DNA from: Berberis thunbergii | Taxonomy: Eukaryota > Streptophyta > Magnoliopsida > Ranunculales > Berberidaceae | Direction of reading: 5' to 3' | Length of the DNA stretch: 64,000 nucleotides | Assembly: GCA_003290165.1 (NCBI GenBank) | Contig: QNQO01001162.1 | Location: 62,001-126,000 of the forward strand | Shown here: positions 46,501 through 57,675 of the stretch, piece after piece | Layout: each line of letters opens with the position of its first letter | How positions within the stretch are numbered: position 1 is the first letter of the stretch | Translations under genes and position numbers: made by a program | Notes under the pieces: model-generated | The model's database searches: none | The model's input: the letters and a program-made list of their open reading frames with translations, nothing else | Told to the model about the DNA's origin: nothing

Positions 46501-49363
46501 TTCTAGCTGGCCTGGGGTGAAATTTACATTTTTGCCCCCCCTCTTTAAACACCTTTTCCAAAAAAGTGTTTAAAGAGGGGGGGGGGGGGGGGTAAAAATG
46601 TAAATTTCACCCCCCAAGCAGCAAAACCCAGGCTGCCTAGATTTTTTGCTTTTTTTTTGAAAAAAAACCTAATTTCATTGAGTTACATTTTTGCCCTTTA
46701 AAGTCTTACCAATTATACAACACAAACAAATACACAGACAAGATGTTGAAATCAAAGTCTCTCAGTTTGTCTCTCTTCCGACGGTGGGGATAATGATATC
46801 TCTTCTTCAGTTCGTGGTGGTGGTGGTGGTGGTGGTGGAGTGTCTTCTATGGCCGATGGTGAAGGTGGTCAGATCTAAGGTGGAGAGTGGCCAGTGGTCT
46901 GAATCTCTCTCCCTCTCTCTGCAACTTCAAATTTGCAAGGGACCAGCTTAGATCTGTTAGTGGTGGTTACCCAATTTGGGTGGAGGAGGTTAACATGGAT
47001 GATGGAAGCCTGATTATCTTGATCAGAGGTAGTGGTGGCCTGATTTGGGTCGGTCAGAGGTGGTGGTTGATCAGCTCAATTGGAGGTGGCCGGTGGGGAT
47101 GGTGCATGTCTAATTTGATGGTGGAGGGTAGCCGGTGGTGGTCTCATAAGGGATCTGGGTGGGATTACCTGTTGGTGGTGGGGGCTGAACGGAGGAGGTG
47201 TACATGGTGTGGGCGCCATTAGAATTGAGGAAATAGGGGCAAAAGTGAAATTATAAAAGTATGGCTATGGAAAGTAACAGTCAATTGGACTGCATTCTAA
47301 ACCAAACAGCAAAACAGAATTTTATTTGTTGGCCTTCGCACTGAATTTCCTGTAAAAAGAATAGAGCCAAAGGGGCATGGGTTCAGGTAAAGTAAACATA
47401 AAACCTCAAGAACTGAAATCCAATGTGCTCGTAATGCACAAAATAAGATGAGCGCCATGGATGTTTGCTATCACAGTTATGTCCTTGAACCACTTGATTG
47501 AGGGATTTCAAGGTGCAAGTGTTTTCTGGAAAATTATACTATGATGCTTATAGGCTGGATGACACACATGAAGGATTTATCGTGGCATGTGATTCCACAA
47601 TGCTTGAGGAGGAGCCCTAGGGAAAGGTCTTTAAAAGTGGACTTCCTCTCGGTGTGGTGGGTGCAAGTGGGTTCGTTATAGTGTCTTTGCATGAAACATT
47701 TCAAAATGTTACATAAAGCTTAATCAATAGATTATGAGAAAGTGGGATGAATATCGATACCAGCTTGAGTAAATTAAGTGGCTAAGTGGGGAAAATATCT
47801 ATGCAGGCAAGTAGGGTCAATGTAGTGTCTTTGTGTGAAGCGAAGATTCAAAATGTTAAAGATTAATGAGAAGATTATGAGGAAGTCGAATGAACACCGA
47901 CACCAGCTTTGAGCGGATTAAGAGGGTTCCTAGCTCCACGTAACAACCAAAAAATTGTGACCAATCCGATGGAAGAAAAGGGTGTATTTTATGTCTACGG
48001 ACTGTTGCAACTTGGGTGATCACTTCAACTAGCTAGCAATAGTTTTATGGTCGCAATCACAAATATGATTTTGTTTTTTGGGTTTTCTGAAATCATACGA
48101 TGTAAGGTTTCTTATGTTGCAGACTTTTTAAAAAAAGTGGCGACCTGCGTTGGGCACTTTCCCAAACATAGAATAACATTAACTCTTTTGCAACATTTAT
48201 ATGTATCCTCTATTAGATGTATATTTGAATACTAGAGGATCACGGTGCAATAGTGCATTTATAAGAAAATACTAACTTTTTCTCCAAATATTTGTAATTT
48301 TCTAAATAAAACTTCCTCAATGAATCTGAATTTCATAACTTTTCTCAGTCAAATGCTCCATATTGGCATTCACGTTCATTACCATACTAAGCTGCATAGA
48401 ACATAGAAGTTTCTATAAAAGTTTCATTGGGTGATCGATAGGAACTTAAATGTTATTAGAGCACATTTCTCTCACAAACAACAGATTCGAAGAAAGTGAA
48501 ATGTGTTAAAGGAAAGGAAAGAGCAAACTCAAATGGTCAGGGGTGGTGATTGCAACAGCAAGCTTTTTCACGTGCGCGCTACGCTGTAATGAGTTGCAGA
48601 ATCGATCATCTCTCTAAACTCAAAATCTAGGATAGACACGTCGGACATGAGGAGGAAATTAATCACGATAAATGTAAAAGTCCAGACTAATGGAAGAACA
48701 CTAAGTGAATTTGAAATTAATACCCATTAACAAAGCTCAACTGGAGATATCGGGAACAATTTAGGCAAAGAAAACATGAAACCTTTGGAAAGTTGTGAAA
48801 GCAAAACCTCAACAACTATCCTTTAGGTTTCTCCAAACAATCCTGGTCTTTACTGCGAAGGATCAGTGCAAGTGTCAAAATAATCGCAACAGCAATATTG
48901 CTTGGGTTGGAAACTCAACCATAGATTGATGCATCAACTGAAAACTGTAAGGCATAAGCAAAATCAAAGAATTTAAACCTAGTAGTTCAACTGGGATAGT
49001 TCGTGAAATCATAGAAAAATATTTCATCACAAGGATGAAGTAATGTCTCTCAAAATGCTTCTGTGAATAGAAGAAAACTTAAAACACAAATTCCATTATA
49101 CCCAATAATCTATCTACAATAAACTATCACATATCAAAATAAATGGGGTAATCTCAAATTAAGCACCTTCAAAACTTAAACCCCAAAGGGTTTTGAGTAA
49201 ATTACAGATAACTCACCACATCCACTTTCGCATCCATTTCATCAACAGAACGCTTGAAATTGTCCACTTCTGAGACCCCGTCTTCAACCTTCACTTGCCC
49301 AACATTGCCATTTTCCTGAAAACTCCCATTCACAGCATTTGCATCTTGGGTGGGTGCTTCCAT
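42702..49363 (-). CDS. GTE1/GTE6-type bromodomain-NET (BET) protein, with a 1-bp frameshift
   Basis: Plant GTE proteins bind acetylated histones and activate transcription (GTE1/IMB1 in germination, GTE6 in leaf shape). Eight exons: 49363-49217, 46384-46169, 45761-45684, 44869-44649, 44507-44409, 44187-44129, 43103-42953, 42869-42702. With one base restored the product would be 379 residues, the family length. Exon 2 starts FEQKVNKLAEFYSSL. The bromodomain spans exons 2-4 (HNWSWPFMAPVDVEGLGLKD, VIQKPMDFGTI, NAMTYNDDRNDFHIMAKTLL). Exon 5 is a charged helix (RRKGEEAEAQKAMQLAQEAA), and the NET domain is in exons 6-7 (RKMSVEEKRKLGSGLSKLSP). The basic tail ends KKQKLFNS. Exon 4 is 221 nt where 222 is needed: EKWLQL is followed by CQK and stop instead of PKVIEE. 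It is either a sequencing slip in a T run or a real null allele. Confidence 0.88.
43522..43562. repeat. (TA)n microsatellite in GTE intron
   Basis: About twenty TA units in a row in the intron between the last-but-two and last-but-one exons. Likely polymorphic. Confidence 0.9.
46495..46648. mobile_element. Foldback MITE, Mutator-like family, copy 5
   Basis: A 154-bp element in GTE intron 1, GAGCAATTCTAGCTGGCCTG at the left. The right end, read inward, contains ATCTAGGCAGCCTGGG. The hairpin arms include 'acatttttgccccccctctt' against a run of about 18 G followed by 'taaaaatgt'. The flanks are CTTTTTTTT (46486-46494) and CTTTTTTTT (46649-46657), 9 bp. The target duplication is low complexity, so weaker evidence than in copies 1 and 4. 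Close in sequence to copy 1. Confidence 0.65.
46680..47260. other. Possible further insertion in GTE intron 1
   Basis: The borders 'ttacatttttgcccttta' and, inverted, 'ttataatttcacttttgccc' are loosely complementary. The interior is unlike the surrounding AT-rich intron, rich in GGT repeats ('gtggtggtggtggtggtgg' near 46818). It may be a second-order foldback element with captured sequence. No target duplication identified. Confidence 0.3.
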
Positions 49364-49885
49364 CTATGACAAACTTTCATTAGTACCGAAAATTCAATCT
49401 TTATGAAGACAAAAGTAGGTATCATAAACTAATCAATTATTCAACTAAAATACAAAATCCCATCAACCCAATCGCAGAGGAAATATAATTGACTGAACTC
49501 ATTGGATTTCCAGAACACAAAATCAATCAATTTCAGGACTTATCGATGAATTACAACTAAAAAGGCTGAATTACAAACCTCTTGATGAACCCCCAAGCCC
49601 CCTCTTCGCAAGTTCTACCAACCCAGGCAACCCTCACTGGTTCTCGAGTGATTTGGCTTGCTTGTGGTGTGCTGTAACTTGTAGTGTTGTCTACAACACC
49701 AGTCTCTTTCTTTCTTGTCTCCCTAAACCGTGTTCAAAACTAACCACCCCCCATCCTCTTCTTGGGCCCCCGAATCCACAACCACAACTACAACTACAAC
49801 TACCTGACCCTGCGCAACTACAACCCTTACAATAGTATTGTTGAAACTTGATTGACTATGAATAACTCCATTGGGTATTCCACGG
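49364..49885. other. GTE upstream region
   Basis: The presumed 5' UTR and promoter of the GTE gene. 49780-49830 has a short 'caactacaactac' repeat. No TATA box identified. Confidence 0.35.
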
Positions 49886-50245
49886 TGTCAGGACTAGTAC
49901 TGTTGGTCAGGAAAATCAAAGTCAGATGCCTTTTAAGAATTTCCTAATGGTCTCAAAACTCAATGTTCCATTTTGAAAAGTGCCCAAATGCTTAGCATCT
50001 ATATTATAGGGGGAAGGTTTGAGCTCTTGACTGTGAGGACGTGTTGCCTCCATTGTACAGTCTGGCCCGACTATGCAATGGAGGCAACACGTCCTCACAG
50101 TCAAGAGCTCAAACCTTCCCCCTATAATATAGATGCTAAGCATTTGGGCACTTTTCAAAAGGGAACATTGAGTTTTGAGACCATTAAGAAAGTCTTGAAA
50201 GACCTCTGACCTTGGTTTCCCTGACTAACGGTACTAGTCCTGACA
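49886..50245. repeat. 360-bp inverted repeat (hairpin), inner 85 bp of arms identical
   Basis: Arms 49886-50055 and 50076-50245 (170 bp each, no indels) surround a 20-nt loop. The inner 85 bp (from 'ttttgaaaagtgcccaaat' to 'gttgcctccattg') are perfectly complementary, while the outer 85 bp carry about eleven mismatches. Each arm encodes the same short peptide on opposite strands (MEATRPHSQELKPSPYNIDA, KHLGTFQ...LSFETI), so the hairpin looks like an inverted duplication of part of a gene I cannot name. A transcript would fold into long double-stranded RNA, as in young MIRNA or siRNA loci. Confidence 0.85.
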
Positions 50246-50699
50246 CACGACCACTCTTACGTGAAGCCAAAGTGGCTCTGAATAGTAGTGTAGTGTTATT
50301 ATACCCACCAAAGAATCAAATTCCTTACCCAAGGGAAAGTTCCCGCTGGTAGCCCCCGCCCCCCTTTCGGATTTGGACATAATTCGGCTATGGTATAATC
50401 AACAATTATATATTATTTATCTTAAGGTGTTTGGGGTGAGAGATAAAAGACGGCTCAAACTATAAATTTTCAATAATATTGACACGTGTTAAGTTATATT
50501 AGGCATGTAAGTATATTTATTTATTTGTCATACTCAAATATAGTAAGGTAGATTAGTGACACAACATTGGAGTGTGATTAGTGCTGCAACATTGGGGTAG
50601 GATTATTGACACATGTTTTGAATGACAATATATATTTATTAAAGCACCAAATTCGATTTAAAATCGGGTTTTTTTTGTTGCATAAGTCCATGCCGTTGA

Positions 50700-52150
50700 C
50701 ATTAATCCTAATTATTATGGTGATTGAAATTTAGAAAATACTTTTGTCGTGAGAGAATATGTTAAGTTATTTCATGTTTTTTTTATTCACTATAATTTTA
50801 TTGAGATGTCCACTTAGTAATTAATTAATAGACCTCAATTTGTAAATAACCTAATTTGTAAATGGCCCAATTAGACCCTAATCGAATTTTTTTTTAAATA
50901 ATTTCATTTAGTATAGGTGTTTGATTTAATCTTTTGAATTATTTTTCAGAAATTATATGAATAAAAAAAATATGGCCCTTAAAATGATAATATTCCTATG
51001 TATTTGATGGTTAGATCAATTAGAATGAAATCAACAACATTTATTGAAATATTATAGAACTCTTATTCTAATTTTTTTTATTGACATTTGCATACTCATG
51101 CTATGATTTAATTTATTATTATTATTATTAACATGTACAATGAGATTTATTGACAAGAATAATTTGATTTATTGACATATACAATGGGTCTTCAATGTTA
51201 GAATATTCCTAGCATACATTAGAATACAGTGTTGAATATCCTAGCATACATTTGTATACAGTGTGATTTACATATGCATACAGTGAGACTTTAATGTTAA
51301 GCATGCACACAATGTGATTTACATTTGCATACAAAATGTGTTACTCTGGAGGTACTGTATTTCTTACTCATTAGTAGACTTTGTCAAAATTTTGTTGTCT
51401 ACTCAAACATTAAGCATGTGGAACAATGTTGTAGTGGTTCATTTTATATATTTGCATTTTGAAGAATTACAAATGCAATATTATTGCGTATGACAGATTT
51501 TAATGTTGGAAAAAAATTGAGAAAACAAGGTAAACTCTGGTGAAATTTTGAAAAAAAAATTTATGTTTTGTTGCCTACTCAAACATTTAGCATGTGGAGT
51601 AATGTTATAGAAGTTTATTGTGTTTTTTTTGCCATTTTGATGAGTTACAAATGCAAATTTGTGAGGTATGACAAATTTTAGTATTGGAATTTTTTTTTAA
51701 AACAAGATAAACTGTTAAAATTCAACAAAATATTGTAATTAATTTAGTTTAAGCTGCTATTACAGAAACACCAAATATTTGTAGTTGAGATAATACCGCA
51801 ATGGATATTAAAAAGATGAATGACATGACATATATTAAATAAATATGTTTAGTGGTAATGTACATATGCCGCAACCTTGGGTATGATTAGTGACACATGT
51901 CTTGAACGGAAATATATATTTATTAGACAATTTTTTTTAATGACAAACTTTTTATTCTTTTTTTATTATTTTATTGTTTAGTTTAAGCCCATGTACCAAT
52001 AGTTAATAACATATTGACCTTATAATTCTCGAGCCATGTCGAGTGATTTTTCAACATAGTTCAAGCCATGAGAAACACGATAGAAAGATAAGCCGCAATG
52101 AAAATAGTTAACACCGTACGGTAGTGTCAACGGCACAGGGAATACCCTAA
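50700..52150 (+). mobile_element. Helitron-like repeat, copy 1
   Basis: AT-rich, non-coding. The 3' end reads 'gtgtcaacggcacaggg', then 'aataccCTAA' at 52147-52150. A small hairpin about ten bases before a CTRR terminus is the signature of Helitrons. It shares about 1.35 kb with 52720-55149 once the hAT insertion there is removed. The 5' terminus (TC) was not found and the start is approximate. No RepHel helicase is encoded, so it is non-autonomous. Confidence 0.4.
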
Positions 52151-52199
52151 TTTTATATATACAAAACAAGATGGTGTTTGGGGTGAGAGATAAAAGACG

Positions 52200-52440
52200 G
52201 CTGAGATTTACCCAAATTTAAGAATCTAATAGATCTTATAAAACTTAAAGCACCAAGACTGCATGAGTTCGATTCCCATGCCCAACATTTGATACATACA
52301 TACATATATATGGTGATAAATGACAATTGAGATTTATCCAAACATGAAGATCTAATGGCTGAGACTTAAAGTTAGCATTTATGAAGATGTATCCCCAATA
52401 AGAGTGCATGAGATCGATTTCCATACCCAACATTTTTTAT
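52200..52440 (+). repeat. Short tandem duplication with tRNA-box-like motif
   Basis: Two related units, each running from 'gagattta(c/t)ccaaa' to 'gcatgag(t)tcgat(t)(c)ccat...cccaacat', lie at about 52203-52290 and 52327-52437. 'gagttcgattcccatgc' resembles a Pol III B box, so a SINE origin is possible. No A box or tail is defined. Confidence 0.35.
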
Positions 52441-52639
52441 ATTTTTTTCTTCATAAGTTGATTGTGGTGATTAGACAAGTCTCTATGCGAGATAGAGGCG
52501 ACGAGGATATTAAGTGACAACAATATTGTAGCATTCGAGTATGGTTTGGTTAACCCTATAGGGTCAGTCATGTAGCCTTCAGGAATGGATTAATAAATAA
52601 ATAAATAAAAAAGGGTCAATGACCCAATTTAAAAAAAAA

Positions 52640-55149
52640 GATGTCCATGGTTTGCATTAGCACTGAAATCTAGATAGAGAATATATTAAATTATTGCATG
52701 TTTTGCATTAATATATTTTATTCACTGAAATTTTATTTAGATGTCCACTTAGTAACTAATTAATAGACCCCAATTTGTAAATGCCCCAATTAGACTCTAA
52801 TTGAAAATTTTATTTTATTTTTTAAAATAATTTCATTTAGTATAGGTGTTTGTTTTAATATTTTGAATGATTTTTCAGGAATTATATGAATAAAAGAAAA
52901 ATATGACCCTTAAAAGGATAATATTCTTATGCATTGAATGGTTAGATCAATTGGAATGAAATCAACAACAATTTATTGAAATATTATAGAGCTTTTATTC
53001 TAATTTTTTTATTGACATTTGCATACTCATGCTATGATTCAGTTTTGTTATTTATTTTTTATTAACATGTACAATGAGATTTATTGACAAGAATAACGTA
53101 ATTTATTGACATGTACAGTGGGACTTCAATGTTAGAATATTCTTAGCATACATTATAATACAGTGTTGAATATCCTAGCATACATTTGTATACAATATGA
53201 TTTACATATGCATACAGTGGGACTTCAATGTTAAACATATACACTAGAGTTGCGCATTTCAGACCGAAAACTCGGATTGAATTGGTTCTAGGCCGGTCTT
53301 TTTTTGTAATTTTGATTTTCAGTCCTATAGCAGGCCCGAACCGAAATTTGTGGTTCTCGGTCCTCTTCCCATAAATCCGCCGGTTAACTGGCTCGACCCG
53401 AATTAAAAAAACTAAAAACTTTTCCAATTTTTACACATTAAACAAAGTCAAAAGTGTCACTTTCACCAATAAAACAAATAATTTATTTTAATTCAATGTC
53501 ATTTTCACCAACAAATAATGTTTGGCTTCGCTTTCTTGCCTTCTCTCCATTTTCCCAAAAACAATACACCACATTTAATTCTCTTTGACAACACTCCTTA
53601 TAACACTATTTTCTTTCTTTTTATCTCTTATTCTCTTCGTCTCCTCTATCTTCTTCTCTTAATTTTTTTTCCTTTCTGTAAGTCCTAAAGCAAACTCTTT
53701 CATGCGGTTTCTCATCTGATATTTGCTTCTCCCTCCAATAAACCATTTGTATTTTAGGTTTTGATTCATCATTTGTTTTTGTTTTTTTCTGCGTTTTTTA
53801 TTCATTGAACTTGGACTTGTTCAAATCATCAAGTTTGATTTGGATAGACATTCATGAACTTTGTTATTTTTTATGAAACAACAAAAAAAATTTCATTAAA
53901 GCACACATGTTTGTGAGTTTAGTTTTTACATTTTATGTAAAAAAAAATTGCTTCATTAGATTTCCGATTTGGATTGACCGTGATTTTTTTTTTGTTTTTT
54001 GAACTTACTGGAAGAAAAGTTGGAAGAGGAAGAACGAGATCTCAGTCTCTCTTCTCCAGATTCACATCAAGCCCTCGTCATTAATGGCGATATATCATCC
54101 TCCAAAATAACTGATTTTGACAGAGGAGCGTTTGAGCAGAAGGAAGAAGAAGACAAAACAACTAGACTGAAGTGGCCTTAGAGACTGAGACTGGGCCGGC
54201 TCAGTCCAAAATTCCGGTTACCGGGACCTCAGTTAACCGACTCACTCGATCCGGTCTCAGTCCTCAAAATTAAGGATTTCAAATCTTCGATCCGGGCTTC
54301 GATTTTAGGTTTTCAGGTCAGTTACCCAGACCGACCCAGCCTTAATGTACACAATGTGATTTACATTTGTGCTACTCTGGATGTACTATATTTTTTGCTC
54401 ATTAGTAGACTTTGTCAAAATTTTGTTGTCTAATTAAACATTTAGCACGTGGAACAATGTTGCAGTGCTTCATTTTATATATTTACATTTTGTATGACAG
54501 GTTTTAGTGTTGGAAAAAAAATTGAGAAAACAAAGTAAACTCTGTCAAAATTTTGCAAATTTTTTATGTTTTGTTGCCTACTCAAACGTTTAGCGTGTAG
54601 AGTAATGTTATAGTGGTTTATTGTGTTTTTTGCCATTTTGATGAATTACAAATGCAAATTTATGAGGTATGACAAATTTTAGTATTGGGAAAATATTTAA
54701 AAACAAGATAGACTGTTAAAATTCAACAAAAATATTGTAATTAATTTAATTTAAGCTATGATTACAGAGACACCAAATATTTTTTGTTGAGATAATACTG
54801 CAATGGATATTAAAAAGATAAATGATTGGACATATATTAAATAAATATGTTTAGTGGTAATTGTACATGTGTCGCAACCTTGAGGTATGATTAGTGACAC
54901 GTGTCTTGAACGATAATATATATTTATTAGACAACTTTTTTTAGTGGTAAACTTTTTATTCTTTTTTTTATTATTATTATGGTTTAGCCATGTACCAATA
55001 GTTAATAACACATTGACCTAAAATTCATAGAGTCATGCTGAGTGATTTTTTAACATAGTTAAAGCTATGAGAAACACGATAGAAAGATAAATCGCGATGA
55101 AAATAGTTAATACCGTACGGTAGTGCCAACGGCACGGGGAATACCCTAG
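52640..55149 (+). mobile_element. Helitron-like repeat, copy 2, carrying a hAT insertion
   Basis: Best 3' end of the family. A 5-bp stem hairpin GTGCC-AAC-GGCAC (55123-55135) is followed ten bases later by CTAG (55146-55149) and T. That is the textbook Helitron 3' terminus and AT target. The body matches 50700-52150. A 1.1-kb hAT element sits in it (53245-54344). The sequence after the end ('ttatcttacaaaa' ... 'gagataaaagac') is also shared among copies, so the unit may have been duplicated with its flank. Confidence 0.45.
53245..54344. mobile_element. Non-autonomous hAT element, possible second gene-capturing copy
   Basis: The 8-bp flanks ATATACAC (53237-53244) and ATGTACAC (54345-54352) match 7/8. 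The ends are TAGAGTTGCGCA and, inverted, TAAGGCTGGGTC, a diverged hAT pair. Copy 1 of the Helitron-like repeat gives the empty site (about 51302). Subterminal 'ggtctcagtcc', 'ccggtt' and 'gttaacc' motifs repeat at both ends. The interior has a leader-like CT-rich stretch and a 60-codon frame at 53999-54181 (LEEKLEEEERDLSLSSPDSH). This may be a captured gene piece, but I do not recognise it. Confidence 0.75.
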
Positions 55150-57030
55150 TTTATCTTACAAAATAGGATTGTGTTTAGGGTGGGAGATAAAAGACAGCTT
55201 AGAAAGCAACCAAACAATTTCACACTCACATTCTCACAAACTCACGTTCTCAAAAACTCACGTTCTCACAAACTCAAGTACTCAACCGTCTCTCAAACTC
55301 TTACAACCTTTTTCAATCAAGAAACAAAAACACTCACAACCGTCTCTCTCTCTTACGAATATCTAAATAGTTTATTTTCTCTCAAGCACTCTCTCATGGA
55401 TTTATTTGGAAAGGATTTTGGTGTCTAATCAAGATTTGGATGGAAAATATTTCGGTTTAATTGGTTTTATTTTTTAAAAGATTTCGGTATCTAATCTTGA
55501 TTTGAAAAAGATTTCAGTGTTCACTCGAGTGTAGAGATTTGCTTTATTTGGCGTCTTCTTTACATTAAGGGAAGCAAAAAATAGAAAAAAAAAAAGGACC
55601 CGTGAAGCACCAAGTATTTCCAATTTTTTTTTTTTTTTTTGTAAAATTATTTTCAGTGATTATATAGTGGTTTATGTTTTACAACTTTCTATAATGATAT
55701 AATGATTTTAGTGTAAATTTCTTGCTTTTAATTTGATGCTTAAATTTATACTCTTAATTTCTTGCTCTTAAATTTATTATACTTTTTTAATTTCCTTCTA
55801 ACATGTTTCTTCTATTAATTTCCTTGTAGCACGTTTCTACTATTAATTTCCATCTAGCACGTTTCTACTATTAATTAAGATAAATTTGATTCCTTAATTT
55901 ATCTTCTAGTACGCTTTTATTATTATACTTCCTTAATTTTCTTAATTTTAAATTGATTATACTTCCTTAATTTATTCTACTCTTAATTTCCTTAATTCCA
56001 CTATGGGAAAGAATTCAAACTTTTATTTCTTCCTTCACCGCAGGCTGTTCATGAAAAAAAAAGATATTTGAGTCAAACTCGATCACATGTAGAGTTCAAC
56101 CTAGAATCAAACTTTATAAAGTTTTGTATGCTGATCATTACTGATTCAACAAATAAAGTTACTGGTTATTACTGTATGTTGATCATTACTAATCAAACTC
56201 ATCTTATAATTACTAATCAAATCTGTTAGATCAAACCCTACAATTACTAATTGTAAAACAGAAAGTATCTTGAAATGATATAATACTAAATGGAGAGAAA
56301 TCCTAAACTGGTATAATTCTAAAAGAAAAAGAACAAGAAAAAAGAGGAAGTATGTTATGTTTGGTGTTTGAGTGATATAAGTAATCTAGTTTTCATAGTC
56401 ATCATAACAAGGGTGCGAGCAAGTTATGTAAGTAATAGCAAGTATCTTATGTTTTGTGTTTGGTGTTTATATTCGCTATGGACTTAATCACCTTATCATT
56501 TGTCAAGCAATTCATATTTCCATATTCAGTTTGTACTTCCATCATTGAGTATGATCTTATATATTTTAAGCATCATTATGTATGAATTTTTTGTGCTTCT
56601 ATCACTGGATCTGATCTTATATATTTTAAGCATGGTTTTTAATGGTATTTGCACCAAGCACCAAGTGTTTTTGCACTAACGTTTTGATGCTTAAAATAAT
56701 GCCACTTTTATTTTCCTTTACTTGAATTTTGTAAAGTAAACAAATGGGTTGTTATGTTAATCAAGTTACTTACATTCTGAATTGGTCTATGGGTTCCAAT
56801 GTGTGCGACAATGTCTTTGAACCCGGATTAAAATAGGCGCCGATATATGGTTATCTGACTGGAGTTTGATGCCTAGAAAATTGCCAATAGAAGATTGTTT
56901 GCCACAATAAATCATAAGCATAAAATACCCAACACAAATACATGAATTGTTATATAACATGTATGTAGCATTTGTTTTTTCACTTATCAGTTTCGAAAAA
57001 AACATCAATGGTTTAGCAGTTAATTTATGT
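55150..57030. repeat. Repeat-derived AT-rich region
   Basis: 55165-56000 recurs at 63245-64000 (shared 'gagataaaagac', 'ctctcatggatttatttgga', 'gattttagtg' and the short tandem unit 'tagcacgtttctactattaa'). 56000-57030 has a direct repeat around 'tgatcttatatattttaagc' (56549 and 56609). No gene seen. Confidence 0.5.
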
Positions 57031-57510
57031 AACATTTCCTTTCACTTATTAGTTATGTAACTAATTTCTGGGTAGTGTCAACGGTTGACTCACTGATCGA
57101 AGGTTGTTTTGATTATCGATTCGGTGATTATGATTTTTTTTACATAGGTTGATTGGGGATGAAAAGAATTCGGACGTGGTGATTTCGAAGAAGAGATGGG
57201 GAACCTTATGGTGTGTTTCACTTATAATGGTATGCATGTTCATTTTTTTTTTTTTTTTTTTTTGCAAATTCATCTTTTACAACGTGTCAGTGAATTCCCT
57301 TATATGTATTGCATTTTAGGTTTTTTTTTTTTTTTTTTTAAACCTCCATAGTGGAGGGGCACCGTTGGAATGCCAGACCGTTATTACTTCTCAAAAAAAA
57401 AAAAAGTTACAATCAATACGGGGGTACATGACGACTTTACCCGTGACATAACCAAAACAAATTGGGTCGCAGCCGAAAACCAAAAAAAACATAAAAGCAA
57501 AACCAACATA

Positions 57511-57675
57511 TTACCAATGCTGGCAATGAATGTTCTGGTCCGACATATTATCAATCATAGGCTCCGCAATCATAAGAATTCTGACTCTAACAACTATATT
57601 TTGTAACCTCCTTCTCGTGTCCTTATTACCAACCCCACGAGCATTCCAAAACATAAAATTTTCCATCATCTTAAG
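57511..57675 (-). pseudogene. LINE ORF2 start (endonuclease N-terminus only)
   Basis: The frame reads MENFMFWNARGVGNKDTRRR, then LQNIVVRVRILMIAEPMI. WN.RG.G is the start of plant L1 endonuclease, in which the glutamate of the QE/AE motif is catalytic. The frame runs off after about 55 codons without further endonuclease or any RT block. Confidence 0.7.

Noticed and set aside
46691..47222. Valine-rich and tryptophan-rich ORFs in GTE intron 1
   Set aside because: Driven by a GGT repeat and GT-rich sequence. No start context or domain.
49922..50209. Two 78-codon ORFs on opposite strands
   Set aside because: They are the same peptide read from the two arms of the hairpin, so not independent genes.
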